Positions 45,910-55,109 of a DNA stretch of 64,000 bases are shown one piece after another; position 1 is the stretch's first letter, and every line of letters begins with the position of its first letter. Below the pieces are notes generated by a model. It was given only the letters and a program-made list of their open reading frames with translations, was not told the origin of the DNA and ran no database searches. Origin of the DNA: CAWEFA01 sp963851385 (GTDB lineage: Bacteria; Bacteroidota; Bacteroidia; Bacteroidales; DTGW01); contig CAWKPE010000014.1 of assembly GCA_963851385.1 (NCBI GenBank), positions 1 to 64,000 of the forward strand, in the 5' to 3' direction. Both the position numbers and the translations under genes were made by a program.

Positions 45910-46270
45910 GACTTTTTTATCAGTTTTATTTTAATTGAAAATATTATGAAGTTTTAAATATCTGAATTACGGAATTTCCATATAATCATGATTCAATACT
46001 TTATTTCATCATAAATCTAAAATCATTTTTAAATTGTAAATCATATAAAAATAAAGAAAAAAACCATTCTGAAAAAGAGATACTAAAGACTTATTCATAA
46101 TTTTAATTTTTAAAAAGTTTTGTTTAGCTTGTAAATGAATATTGATGCATAAATGAGACTGACAAAATATTTTTATACAATAGATGTTATTGAATATTCG
46201 CAGAACATTTTTTATTTTAATTTTTTTTGAGATATTTGCCGCGCACGTATGCAAAAAAAAATCATTTGAT
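45910..46270. other. Divergent promoter region between phosphofructokinase and glucokinase genes
   Basis: 361 AT-rich bases. GATATTTG at about 46232-46239 resembles the -7 box and would serve the glucokinase gene starting at 46271. Nothing else was recognised. Confidence 0.4.
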
Positions 46271-47047
46271 ATGAAGCTAAAGAAAGTATTAGGAATTGAT
46301 GTTGGAGGGTCAGGGATAAAAGGTGCAATTATCAACACTAAAACAGGAGATCTTATTACGGATAGGCATAGGATTCCGACACCTGTACAAGCTAAACCCG
46401 GACAAGTTGCAGATGTAATTAAACAAATTGTTGACTATTTTAATTGGACAGGGGCAGTTGGCGTTGGTTTTCCGGCAGTTGTTCAAAATGGAGTTGCGAA
46501 AACTGCTGCCAATATTGATAAAAGTTTTATTGGTACAAACATTGAAAGCTTGTTTTCTCAAAAAACAAATTGTAAAGTAAAAGTGATTAATGATGCCGAT
46601 GCAGCTGGACAGGCAGAAATGAAATTTGGTGCCGGTAGAAATAATAAAGGTGTTGTATTCCTTATTACTGTTGGTACCGGTATAGGAACCGTGATTTTTA
46701 CAAAGGGCAAGTTGCTACCAAATACTGAACTTGGCCACGTCTACATGAATAAAGACAGAGAAGCAGAATTATATACTTCTGATGCAACTCGCCAGAAACA
46801 TGATTTGTCTTGGAAAGACTGGGCTCAACGTTTTGATGAGTACTTGAATTATTTAGAAAAGCTTTTCTGGCCGGATTTATTTATAATTGGTGGCGGCGTT
46901 AGTAAAAGTGAAGCCAAATTTTTGCAACACTTAACCGTAAAAACAAAAGTGGTTTCGGCGCAATTGCTTAATTATGCTGGCATAATAGGGGCTGCCATTG
47001 CAGCCAAGAAGATGATTTCCGAAGAGATTGAAGAAAGTGTCATATAA
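46271..47047 (+). CDS. ROK-family (polyphosphate) glucokinase
   Basis: About 258 residues from the ATG at 46271. Motifs are LGIDVGGSGIKGAIINT (phosphate 1), GVGFPAVVQNGVAKTAANID, VINDADAAGQAEMKFGAG (catalytic Asp), FLITVGTGIGTVIFTKG, LGHVYMN and IIGGGVSKSEAKF. The short length and HVYMN in place of the ROK zinc motif resemble polyphosphate glucokinases rather than NagC-type ROK proteins. It makes glucose 6-phosphate, linking glycan hydrolysis to glycolysis. The longer frame from 46184 is rejected because the extra 29 residues lack conservation and overlap the likely promoter. Confidence 0.85.
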   Translation: MKLKKVLGIDVGGSGIKGAIINTKTGDLITDRHRIPTPVQAKPGQVADVIKQIVDYFNWTGAVGVGFPAVVQNGVAKTAANIDKSFIGTNIESLFSQKTNCKVKVINDADAAGQAEMKFGAGRNNKGVVFLITVGTGIGTVIFTKGKLLPNTELGHVYMNKDREAELYTSDATRQKHDLSWKDWAQRFDEYLNYLEKLFWPDLFIIGGGVSKSEAKFLQHLTVKTKVVSAQLLNYAGIIGAAIAAKKMISEEIEESVI

Positions 47048-47496
47048 TATTTATGTTAAAGAAGGGAATGATTTAGATGAGAATGGAGTAGTACCTTCTT
47101 TTTATGTTTATGGCTTGTTTATTTCAAATCGTCAAAATATTTTATTTAAACAATTCAAATTCTAAATCTAAAAACCGATAGAGAAAGGTCTGATTAAGTA
47201 TAAACTTCAGGTTGATTTTATTGTAATTGTGTTTCCGCTTTTTTATTTTCCATCAAATTGCCAATTTCATTTTGATTATTAGGCCTATTTAATTATTGAT
47301 AATATTCAAATTTCATTCATGCATAATGTCATTTTTTTAACTGTAAAATATCATTAAAATTTCAAAAGCAAAACTTTGACATTGATTGATTTCATTAAAA
47401 ATAATTTGTAATTTTATAATTAAGCATGCAATTTTTTTAATTACTGCATGAATGAATTAGGGTTTATTCCATGTCTAAATTTTGAAAACTCTAAAA
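47048..47496. other. Long AT-rich intergenic region with a 12-bp inverted repeat
   Basis: About 450 bases with no coding frame. TTCATTCATGCA at 47312-47323 recurs as its exact complement TGCATGAATGAA at 47445-47456. Each arm is next to a T7-A2 run, and a GCATGC palindrome lies just inside the right arm. A weak GAAGG / CCTTC hairpin near 47060-47100 could end the glucokinase transcript. Confidence 0.5.
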
Positions 47497-47763
47497 ATGA
47501 ATATTGAAATTATAAACAGTTTGATAAATGATTCAACCTGGTCAACCATAGATAATAAGGCTGTTTATAAATTTGTAAATGGAAAAGATGTTTATATAAA
47601 TGGAAATACACATTGCAATTATTTCATAAATTATAAGGATAACAGGATAGTAATAGTTTTAGGAATTGCAAAGAAATATTATGTAAATTATATTAATGAC
47701 TTTACATTGGAATTATATAACGATAAGGAAAAATTCAAAATAATGCCGGAATCAAGTAATTGA
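47497..47763 (+). CDS. Small hypothetical protein, possibly lipocalin-like
   Basis: 88 residues from the ATG at 47497 (the frame opens with a TTG at 47482). No signal peptide or membrane segment. The pattern STWSTIDNKAVYKFVNGKDVYINGN, YFINYKDNRIVIVLG, YYVNYI and LELYNDKEKFKIMPE suggests short antiparallel strands as in small lipocalin-like domains, but no family is recognised with confidence. Its stop overlaps or nearly touches the next gene (4 bases), suggesting a two-gene unit. Confidence 0.55.
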   Translation: MNIEIINSLINDSTWSTIDNKAVYKFVNGKDVYINGNTHCNYFINYKDNRIVIVLGIAKKYYVNYINDFTLELYNDKEKFKIMPESSN

Positions 47764-47766
47764 TGC

Positions 47767-48186
47767 ATGTACATACCTGATAGTAATATTTGGGCCGAAT
47801 GTTTAAACCAGAACGAGATGAATAATTTTGAAGCTGAAAAAATAGTAACCTGTTCGTTAATAAAACATGGTGCATTTTGCAGAACTGAAACCATACAACC
47901 CGGCCTTAATAATTTAATTGTGACTTGGAAGAGCACTATATGGAGAGTATTAGTCAGAACAATAAATAAAGATTTGCCTTCCTCATGGCCCACGATTGAA
48001 GAAATTAAATTATTGCTTAATAAAGCAGTAGCAAATAACCAGACATTAGTTATTGCATTTGTTCATTCTGATAACAATATTGAGTATAGGTCGGCTGAAG
48101 ATGGCAGAATTATTCGTCAGCGATGTATAATAAAAATAAAAAAGTTTAGGGATCTCTCTAAAGCATACAATGACTTAAACCAATAA
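47767..48186 (+). CDS. Hypothetical protein, second gene of an unknown pair
   Basis: 139 residues, soluble, with two Cys in the first third (VTCSLIKHGAFCRTE) and a WxxTIEEIKLLLNKAV helix. No known family is recognised. ATG 47767 is used; an overlapping ATG at 47763 is in another frame. It is transcribed with the preceding small gene and ends three bases before the converging YitT gene. The pair has no visible link to either neighbour. Confidence 0.5.
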   Translation: MYIPDSNIWAECLNQNEMNNFEAEKIVTCSLIKHGAFCRTETIQPGLNNLIVTWKSTIWRVLVRTINKDLPSSWPTIEEIKLLLNKAVANNQTLVIAFVHSDNNIEYRSAEDGRIIRQRCIIKIKKFRDLSKAYNDLNQ

Positions 48187-48189
48187 TAT

Positions 48190-49110
48190 TTATTCGTAAC
48201 CAATATCTTTAAACGATTTAAAACCTTCTCCAATTATTTCATTAGCATCTATTATGGTAACATAAGCATTAGGATCTATTTCTTTAATATAATCCTGCAG
48301 TATATAAACTTCTCTTCGTGAAACATTGGTGAAAATTAGTTTTCGCTCTTTATGCTCAAACATTCCCTCTGCTTTAATAAGCGTTCCGCCGCGCCCCAGA
48401 TCAAAAAGAATTTTTTTTCTTATTTCTTCATAATGATCGGAGATGATTAGTAATGTTTTATTATAATTAATTCCTTCAAGTGTTGCATCTATAACTTTTC
48501 CGGTAATATAAATTACCAACCAGGAATATAAAGGAATTTTCCAGTCCTGAAAAGCAATTAAGCCAAATATCACTATAGTTGAATCAACATAAATCATTAA
48601 TTGGCCTATTGGAAGCCGGGTAAATTTGGCAAATATCATAGCAATAATATCCGAACCTCCAGAAGTAGCTTTAGATCTGAAAATCAATCCTAATCCAAAT
48701 CCAATCAGTACACCTCCATATATTGATGAAATAATAGCATCATCTTTAACCAGGGGCTTATCTCCCCAAAAATGGGTGAGAAAGTCAATAAAGAAAGAAG
48801 AAAGGATTAAACCTATAACCGTTTTTATGCCAAATCGGGGACCCAATATTTTCAAACCAAGAATGAAAAGAGGAATATTCATAATCAAACCTAAAGTACC
48901 TATGGGAAGACCTTCCATTGCAAACGAAAATACTCCCTTTGTTAAATAGTGAATTACAATGCCGATGCCAAATACACCACCCGGCACTATTTTATATGGT
49001 GTAATAAAATAGACGAATCCGGCAGCCAAAATAAACGAACCTACTAATATTAATAAATAAGATTTGATCCAACCTTTGGAAAAAAACTTTCCTTCAATAA
49101 ATAGTTTCAT
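48190..49110 (-). CDS. YitT-family membrane protein (DUF161 plus DUF2179)
   Basis: 306 residues. Five to six membrane segments in the first 210 residues include the family signature FITPYKIVPGGVFGIGIVIHYL and SKATSGGSDIIAMIF. The last 90 residues are the cytoplasmic DUF2179 domain (GINYNKTLLIISDHYEEIRKKIL, LDRGGTLIKAEGMFEHKERKLIFTNVSRREV). Transport function is suspected for the family but the substrate is unknown. A TATTTTTG box lies at 49156-49163 on the minus strand. Confidence 0.88.
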   Translation of the reverse strand: MKLFIEGKFFSKGWIKSYLLILVGSFILAAGFVYFITPYKIVPGGVFGIGIVIHYLTKGVFSFAMEGLPIGTLGLIMNIPLFILGLKILGPRFGIKTVIGLILSSFFIDFLTHFWGDKPLVKDDAIISSIYGGVLIGFGLGLIFRSKATSGGSDIIAMIFAKFTRLPIGQLMIYVDSTIVIFGLIAFQDWKIPLYSWLVIYITGKVIDATLEGINYNKTLLIISDHYEEIRKKILFDLGRGGTLIKAEGMFEHKERKLIFTNVSRREVYILQDYIKEIDPNAYVTIIDANEIIGEGFKSFKDIGYE

Positions 49111-49210
49111 TTTTTTGTTACTTCAATTAAGTACGATATAAAATAATAAGCTTCTCAAAAATATTTTTTTTGTCTATCTTTCTACATAATTCGAAATGAA
49201 CAAATACATA

Positions 49211-49261
49211 TCATTATGAAGTCAGGTTGAACTGAGTCGAAGCCTGATTTTTGAATAATGA
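49211..49261. repeat. Degenerate dispersed palindrome, third copy
   Basis: TCATTAT...ATAATGA and TCAGG...CCTGA arms enclose ACTGAGTCGAAG, which matches the right arm of the repeat at 10083-10140. It lies between YitT and the ABC transporter gene. Confidence 0.5.
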
Positions 49262-49352
49262 CTTAAAGGTAAATTATTTCTTAGTGTTTATATTTCTGGC
49301 TATAGTTTTTAGATATTATTTCTTAAATCAAATTTAATAATATCTGTTGAAT

Positions 49353-52300
49353 TTATGGGGCATCTTCACCCTTGCTAAATCTTTCGCCAATTTGTTCAAG
49401 ATAATCAAGTAACTTAAGAAGCAACCTGTAATACAGAATCAAATAAAGAACAATAGTCATGAACCAAATAACGCAAACATTTACCCAAAAAGTCGGAAAG
49501 AAGTAACCAAAAACAATTTTTTGCGGTGCATAGAAATGGGCCTTAATAAATGGAGAAGTGGGATCAAGATAAATAGGATCAATTTTCTGGATAAGTTCAC
49601 CATTGTATTCTACTATTCTCTCTACTTCATTAGAGTTTGTAACAAATTCTTCAAGAGACTCATTAAAACAGCTTCGTTTTAACTTCAGGAAATTTTCACG
49701 TTCTTCAGAATTTCTCTGCAAATTATTTACCAATTCATCTTTAAGTGTATTGGCTCTATTATATCTTTTTATATAAAGACGGTTGAGCTGATCTAAGTAT
49801 GTATTCGCATCTTCTAATGCAGCATCATTAATTTTTTTAATATTTAATTCGTTCAGATGAATAAATTTGATTTTTGGAGTGACTTTCATTTCTTTTTCAA
49901 TTTCATTATGCAGCACTTCCAAATTATGAACAATTTCATCGTGATGAGTTGAGTCCTGGTAAAAATGCGAGAGGTAATCAAGCTTATTTTTCAAATTTGT
50001 ATTCCAGTAATCTTTCTTATAATTGGCAATGCTCATTGCCTTGTTATACTTATAAAATTGTTTGTTGTATTTATTTTCCATAAACTGATAAACTGCTAAG
50101 GCTTCGTAGCCCCAACGGGCAGTAATCAATTCACCATAAAATGGAATTTTGTTTGGAGATGAAATTGCAGGATTTATTTTTTCATATTTTACTATAACAC
50201 CACTGAGAATAATTTGAGGTATAACAAGGAAGGGAATAAGCATGTAAATGGTAACAACAGTTTTGAAACTATCTGAAATTAAAAATCCCATCATATTGGC
50301 TGAAACCCATGCACTAAAAAGCACCAGCCAATATTCAAAATACATATCGTGAATTTCAATTATACTATTTCCGACAAGTACAAATGTTAAAGCCTGAATG
50401 GCGGAAATGACAAGTAGTACTGCAACCTTAGAAAGGAGGTAGCTTCCCCAACTAAGGTTAAGAAATGCTTCACGTTTCAAAATTTTTCTGTCTTTTATTA
50501 TCTCTTCGGCACTATTTGTTAAGCCCATAAATATGGCCACTATTACAGACATGAATATATAAACCGGCAAATTGCTGTTTTTAAATAAAGTATATCCATA
50601 TTGATTTGCAACATCTACATTGTAGTATTTAATAATGAAAGCCAGAATAAAAGCTAAAATTGGCGCTTCAAGAAATGTAATAACAAGATATTGTGTGTTT
50701 GAAAGCTTAGACAAAATGTCTCGCTTTACAAATACTAAGAACTGCTTAATTTTATTTGGAATTTTAAAATTGATTGGTGGAATTTCAAAATTATGGCTTT
50801 TCTTTTGTTCATCAGGTTTAACAGTTTCTTCATAAAATTTGGTCCATTCTTTAGGAGTAATCTTTCGCGCATAGGTTTCCTGTCCATATTCATTTAAAAC
50901 CCTTGATTCAACTATATTGAAGATTTGCTCAGGGTTAACATTTCCACAAGCATGGCATTCACTTTCATTCCAGTTGGCATGATGAATGCGCGATTTAAAA
51001 TACATGATGGATTCAATGGGATCGCCATTGTACACAAGGTATCCCCCGGTATCGAGTATTAATAAGCGATCGAACATTTTAAATATTTCGGACGAGGGTT
51101 GGTGAATTACAACAAACACCAACTTCCCCTTAAGAGTTAATTCTTTCAGCAGGTCTAGTATATTCTCTGAATCCCGTGATGAAAGTCCTGATGTCGGTTC
51201 ATCCAGGAATAGCACTGATGGTTCACGAATAAGTTCCAGAGCAATATTTAATCTTTTACGTTGTCCACCACTAATTTTTTTGTTTAACGGTGTACCAACC
51301 TGTATGTCTTTAATTTCAAAAAGACCAAGATTAACAAGGGTTTTATTTACTGTATCAACTATTTGTTCTTCGGAATAATTATCAAAACATAATTTTGCAT
51401 TATAGTAAAGGTTTTGATAAACTGTAAGATCTTCAATTAACAAGTCATCCTGCGAGACAAAACCAATTACCCCTTCAATTTTTTCCTTTTCGGTATGAAT
51501 GCTATAGCCATTTATCTTAACTTCGCCACTGGAAGGTGCATTTGTTCCATTGAGAACAAAAAGCAATGTAGATTTTCCGGCCCCGCTGGCGCCCATTATA
51601 CCTACCATCCTTCCTGATTCTTCTGAAAAGCTAATATTATGAAGTCCAATCTTTCCGTTCTTAAATTTATATTCGACATTATTAACCTCGAATACAACTT
51701 TTGATTTGAGCTTGTCATCGTTAAAACGGCTTACAATATCACTATAATAAATAGGTTTTACCTGGGGATTCCGGATTGAAGATCCATAATTAAAAACATA
51801 AGCCTTATCTTTTTGTAAAATTTGCCCATTAAGATAAAGCTCATTTTGACCCATGTACCTGATAAAATAAAGATTTGTTGAAACTATATGCAAAATTCTG
51901 ATTTGCTCTGATAGCGAATCAATAAGAAAGTGTCTTACTTTTGGATGATAAAAATCTTTATCATTATCAATTACCATTACATTAAATGTGTTAGGCAAAT
52001 GAGGGAAATCCAAAAGAATAAAATCTTTTATTTCTGAATATTCATTAGTAGAAATATGGAAAGTATCAGCAACCGTATCAATAAAAGCCATTTCCTGTTC
52101 TGAAATGTCTTTGCTGTCAATATGGACAAATTCAAATAATTGAAAAAGAACAATTATTTTTTGCTCCTGGGTCAATTCTTCGTTTATTTCTGTACATATT
52201 TTTAATACTCTCACAGAACTTGCCGAAATACGTCTGTTCTGTTTCTCAGTATCGCGGGATTTGTCCTGGTGCAGATTGTAGTAATCGTCAAAGATTTTCA

Positions 52301-52439
52301 GGTATTCCTGGACAAGTTCTTCATTAAGTTGCCTGCGAAGAAATGATTCAACCACTGTTCGCCTGTCAGTAGAATTGCTTTCCGGACGAGCAATGATGGC
52401 AAACAATTGCATTAAAGCTTTTAATATCTGTTCGCTCAT
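49353..52439 (-). CDS. ABC-2 type (ABCG-like) ATP-binding/permease protein with TerB-like N-terminus
   Basis: 1028 residues. Residues 1-150 form a helical TerB/DjlA-like domain (LMQLFAIIARPE, LCEI-type repeats, DTVADTFHI). An FHA-like stretch of unclear identity follows. The ATPase has Walker A GASGAGKST with Lys289, signature SGGQRKRLN, Walker B VLFLDEPTSGLSS and the switch His in VVIHQPSSE. The membrane part (from about residue 590) has six or seven helices interrupted by a soluble loop of about 250 residues. This resembles eukaryotic ABCG half-transporters. The substrate is unknown. It starts 15 bp after a small exported protein and follows a lipoprotein gene. Confidence 0.85.
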   Translation of the reverse strand: MSEQILKALMQLFAIIARPESNSTDRRTVVESFLRRQLNEELVQEYLKIFDDYYNLHQDKSRDTEKQNRRISASSVRVLKICTEINEELTQEQKIIVLFQLFEFVHIDSKDISEQEMAFIDTVADTFHISTNEYSEIKDFILLDFPHLPNTFNVMVIDNDKDFYHPKVRHFLIDSLSEQIRILHIVSTNLYFIRYMGQNELYLNGQILQKDKAYVFNYGSSIRNPQVKPIYYSDIVSRFNDDKLKSKVVFEVNNVEYKFKNGKIGLHNISFSEESGRMVGIMGASGAGKSTLLFVLNGTNAPSSGEVKINGYSIHTEKEKIEGVIGFVSQDDLLIEDLTVYQNLYYNAKLCFDNYSEEQIVDTVNKTLVNLGLFEIKDIQVGTPLNKKISGGQRKRLNIALELIREPSVLFLDEPTSGLSSRDSENILDLLKELTLKGKLVFVVIHQPSSEIFKMFDRLLILDTGGYLVYNGDPIESIMYFKSRIHHANWNESECHACGNVNPEQIFNIVESRVLNEYGQETYARKITPKEWTKFYEETVKPDEQKKSHNFEIPPINFKIPNKIKQFLVFVKRDILSKLSNTQYLVITFLEAPILAFILAFIIKYYNVDVANQYGYTLFKNSNLPVYIFMSVIVAIFMGLTNSAEEIIKDRKILKREAFLNLSWGSYLLSKVAVLLVISAIQALTFVLVGNSIIEIHDMYFEYWLVLFSAWVSANMMGFLISDSFKTVVTIYMLIPFLVIPQIILSGVIVKYEKINPAISSPNKIPFYGELITARWGYEALAVYQFMENKYNKQFYKYNKAMSIANYKKDYWNTNLKNKLDYLSHFYQDSTHHDEIVHNLEVLHNEIEKEMKVTPKIKFIHLNELNIKKINDAALEDANTYLDQLNRLYIKRYNRANTLKDELVNNLQRNSEERENFLKLKRSCFNESLEEFVTNSNEVERIVEYNGELIQKIDPIYLDPTSPFIKAHFYAPQKIVFGYFFPTFWVNVCVIWFMTIVLYLILYYRLLLKLLDYLEQIGERFSKGEDAP

Positions 52440-52454
52440 CTATTTTCTTTTTAC

Positions 52455-52874
52455 TTATTTTTCAGACTGATTTTCTTTAAATCCTATGGCAATAGTAAAT
52501 ACCGGTTTAAATAATGGTTCATTTTCAACAGAAACTTCGGCAATACATGCAATATTCGATTTAAATCTTAAATCAATATTTTTTATATAATTATTACAGA
52601 TTCCTGAATATAGCAAATTTTTTTCTATATCGAATAATGAAATTTTGAATTTTCTGGTATTGTTGCTGCATATTACTAAACGATACTGAAATCCCTCAAA
52701 AAAGGATATGTAGATTTTACCTGTTTTTGAATCCTCTAAAGTTAAAGTATAATCTTGTCCGTCTTTTATGAATCCCTTCATATCCCTATCATAGCATGGG
52801 GATGCACTTTGGTCCTGAGCCTGGCTCAAACCAGAAAAAAATAATAACAACAGAATGGCGATTTTATTTTGCAT
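52455..52874 (-). CDS. Small exported protein of unknown function
   Basis: 139 residues with a signal peptide (MQNKIAILLLLFFSGLSQAQ). The mature part is beta-rich with four Cys (CYDRDMKGFI, LVICSNN, YSGICNNYIKNIDLRF, NIACIAEVSVE). No known domain was recognised. It lies between the lipoprotein gene and the ABC transporter gene with small spacings, so all three are likely one transcription unit and the protein probably serves the transporter in the periplasm. Confidence 0.65.
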   Translation of the reverse strand: MQNKIAILLLLFFSGLSQAQDQSASPCYDRDMKGFIKDGQDYTLTLEDSKTGKIYISFFEGFQYRLVICSNNTRKFKISLFDIEKNLLYSGICNNYIKNIDLRFKSNIACIAEVSVENEPLFKPVFTIAIGFKENQSEK

Positions 52875-52949
52875 TTCTTTTATAAACTATCTGTAAACTT
52901 TTATTTTTTTCAAGAACCATTAGTTTTAAAACTTTTATTTACGAATATT

Positions 52950-53840
52950 TTAAGAAATTTGTTTAAATCTCAGCTTGCTTGCTTTATTAATTATTGTTTC
53001 AAGGCTTGATTCCGAGTTTAAAATCTGGCAATCATTATTGATAATGATTACACCTTTTCGATATTTAATAATAGGAATCTCATATTTATATTTGAAATCG
53101 AGCATATCAAAATCATAAGCAATTTCTACCAGGTTATCAATAAGTTCCTGCAATTCAGCTGACGATTCATAATAGGGAGCAAGTCCTTTAATTACATTTT
53201 CAAGTATGAATTTCTGCTGAAAAATCATGTTCTTAATATCATTTGATTTATACTTTGAATAAGTATAACATAACAAATAGAAACTTTCTATCCATCCGCC
53301 GGCTACAACCAATATACTGGTTTGTTGTCGTGAATTTTCTTTAAGATAATTATCAGCCCTAGTAAATATATCAGAAAGATAATGTGCCAATGAATCCTGG
53401 TTGTTTTTTAGAGTTAATATTTTATTATAAACATCATGGGTAAATATGATTCTTAGATTTAAGTCGCTAGCCAATTGATCAATAGTTGAAAGGTAATCAT
53501 TGGTTTTTTCAGAAACAGAAAAAATATTTAAATACCCCAAATCAGCACCATATATTCCAAGATTAACGGCCTTTTTTAAAGATGTCGTATATTTTTCAAG
53601 ATTTGTCACAGGATTTGTCACAGTATTAACCGGATAAATACCAAGTCGCCTCAGGTACAGGTTTACAAATTGTGGAGATGGTACACAAAAAACGGTGTTT
53701 TTATAACTCACGAAAAGATTAGCTGTGTCTACCGATAATTCAGCAGATTTGAAATCTTTGTAACTGTCCCTGCCACCACATGAGAAAAAAGACAGTAATA
53801 TAAAAACAACAAGAAGCGGTATTGTTATTTTTCTAATCAA
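52950..53840 (-). CDS. Lipoprotein of unknown function upstream of the ABC transporter
   Basis: 296 residues. MIRKITIPLLVVFILLSFFSC gives a clear lipobox, so the protein is membrane-anchored. The body is mainly helical (LYLRRLGIYPVN, LEKYTTSLKKAVNLGIYGADLGYLN, YLSTIDQLASDLN, SAELQELIDNLVEIAYDFD). No family recognised. It is the first gene of the lipoprotein, exported protein, ABC transporter unit. A dyad lies about 190 bp upstream. Confidence 0.65.
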   Translation of the reverse strand: MIRKITIPLLVVFILLSFFSCGGRDSYKDFKSAELSVDTANLFVSYKNTVFCVPSPQFVNLYLRRLGIYPVNTVTNPVTNLEKYTTSLKKAVNLGIYGADLGYLNIFSVSEKTNDYLSTIDQLASDLNLRIIFTHDVYNKILTLKNNQDSLAHYLSDIFTRADNYLKENSRQQTSILVVAGGWIESFYLLCYTYSKYKSNDIKNMIFQQKFILENVIKGLAPYYESSAELQELIDNLVEIAYDFDMLDFKYKYEIPIIKYRKGVIIINNDCQILNSESSLETIINKASKLRFKQIS

Positions 53841-54026
53841 TTTTTGCCTTTAGTTTTTTGAATGTGTTTTTTATGAAAATTAATATATCAAAAATAAAAA
53901 AAAACATCTTATAAACAGCTTTCTTTAGATATATTCCACTCATTGTGCAGAAATGAAAAAAAAATCTATTGAATTTTGCTTAAGTAAGCATGTTCGTCTT
54001 ATATTCAGGATGCTTGAAAATTATTG

Positions 54027-54042
54027 ATTCGAATTTTCGAAT
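54027..54042. promoter_or_regulatory. Candidate operator dyad upstream of the lipoprotein/ABC operon
   Basis: ATTCGAA TT TTCGAAT is a perfect 16-base dyad with a 2-base centre. It lies in the 273-bp spacer between the PfkB gene and the lipoprotein gene. It could bind a dimeric regulator; only symmetry supports this. Confidence 0.3.
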
Positions 54043-54113
54043 AAGTATCAATATCAATTTAACTTGATTGGCAGTTAAAATCTACATTTATTTAACAATT
54101 GTGTTGTGAATTA

Positions 54114-55049
54114 TTAATCAGTTCTGCTCAAATTCTTTATTTTGTCAGCAAATTTATCTGATATATAATTGTCATAACTCATACAAACATCGGAAGCAAA
54201 CATAATTCCATAATTTGTAATCTTTTCCAATGTTTGGTCATTAAGTAATAAAATATTTTGGTTATCAACTTTTTCTTTCAACAGACCAAAAATGATGCCT
54301 GCATTAAAATTATCACCTGCTCCAATAGTACTGACCGGATTTAATTTTGGAACTTTGAAAAATAAATTCTTGTTACCGGTTTTGATATAGACTCCTTCTT
54401 TGTTCGCAGTATATAAAAGAATTGAACAATATTGAGAAACAAAATTACAGGCACTTTCAATATTACTGGCATTGCATATCATTTGAAAGTCTTCATTAGA
54501 ACCTCTGACAATGCTTGCCATTTGCATATTTTCAACAATGAGAGGACGTAATTCTATCAGTTCATCTAGATGTGCCTTACGAAAATTGGGATCGTAAATA
54601 ATTAAACTGCCGGCAAGTTTTGCTTTATTTATAAAATTGGTAATTTGTTTCCTGATTTCTTTATTGATTGCATAAAAAGATCCAAAAAGAACTATATCAT
54701 CTGTAGTCGGAATTGGAAATTCAATTTCTAATCTTTTTTTGGGCAGTTCTTTGTAAAATGTGTACCTGGCATCATTTCTTTCATTAAGAAAAGCAATTGC
54801 AATTGATGTTTTACCTTCGCTGTAACGATAGACATATTGCGTATTTACATTACTTGATTTCAGAAATTTGTCTATTTCATTTCCAATATCATCAGTTCCA
54901 TACTCGCTAACAAAGTAAACAGGCAGATTTAGCTTACCCATACTAATAGTGCTGTTAAGCATCGAACCTCCAGCTTTTGCAGCTTTTGGCTGGCCATTTT
55001 TAAAGATAATGTCATAAACTGTCTCTCCCAGACAATAAATTTTTCGCAT
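54114..55049 (-). CDS. PfkB-family carbohydrate kinase
   Basis: 311 residues. N-terminal signature GGSMLNSTISMGKLNLPVYFVSEYGTDDIGNEI and C-terminal catalytic motif STIGAGDNFNAGIIFGLL, with the base Asp in GAGD. These are the ribokinase-like features of fructokinase and 2-keto-3-deoxygluconate kinases. The exact sugar cannot be told. It is followed by an isochorismatase-like gene and a SIS isomerase in the same orientation with 60-75 bp gaps, suggesting a sugar-phosphate unit. Confidence 0.85.
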   Translation of the reverse strand: MRKIYCLGETVYDIIFKNGQPKAAKAGGSMLNSTISMGKLNLPVYFVSEYGTDDIGNEIDKFLKSSNVNTQYVYRYSEGKTSIAIAFLNERNDARYTFYKELPKKRLEIEFPIPTTDDIVLFGSFYAINKEIRKQITNFINKAKLAGSLIIYDPNFRKAHLDELIELRPLIVENMQMASIVRGSNEDFQMICNASNIESACNFVSQYCSILLYTANKEGVYIKTGNKNLFFKVPKLNPVSTIGAGDNFNAGIIFGLLKEKVDNQNILLLNDQTLEKITNYGIMFASDVCMSYDNYISDKFADKIKNLSRTD

Positions 55050-55109
55050 ATTTTTAATTCTAATTGAATGTCATAATCAGGAATCTATTAGACGAAAACT
55101 GAAAACTAA

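Noticed and set aside
46184..46270. Extended N-terminus of the glucokinase
   Set aside because: It would place a hydrophobic stretch before a cytosolic ROK fold and overlap the putative promoter.
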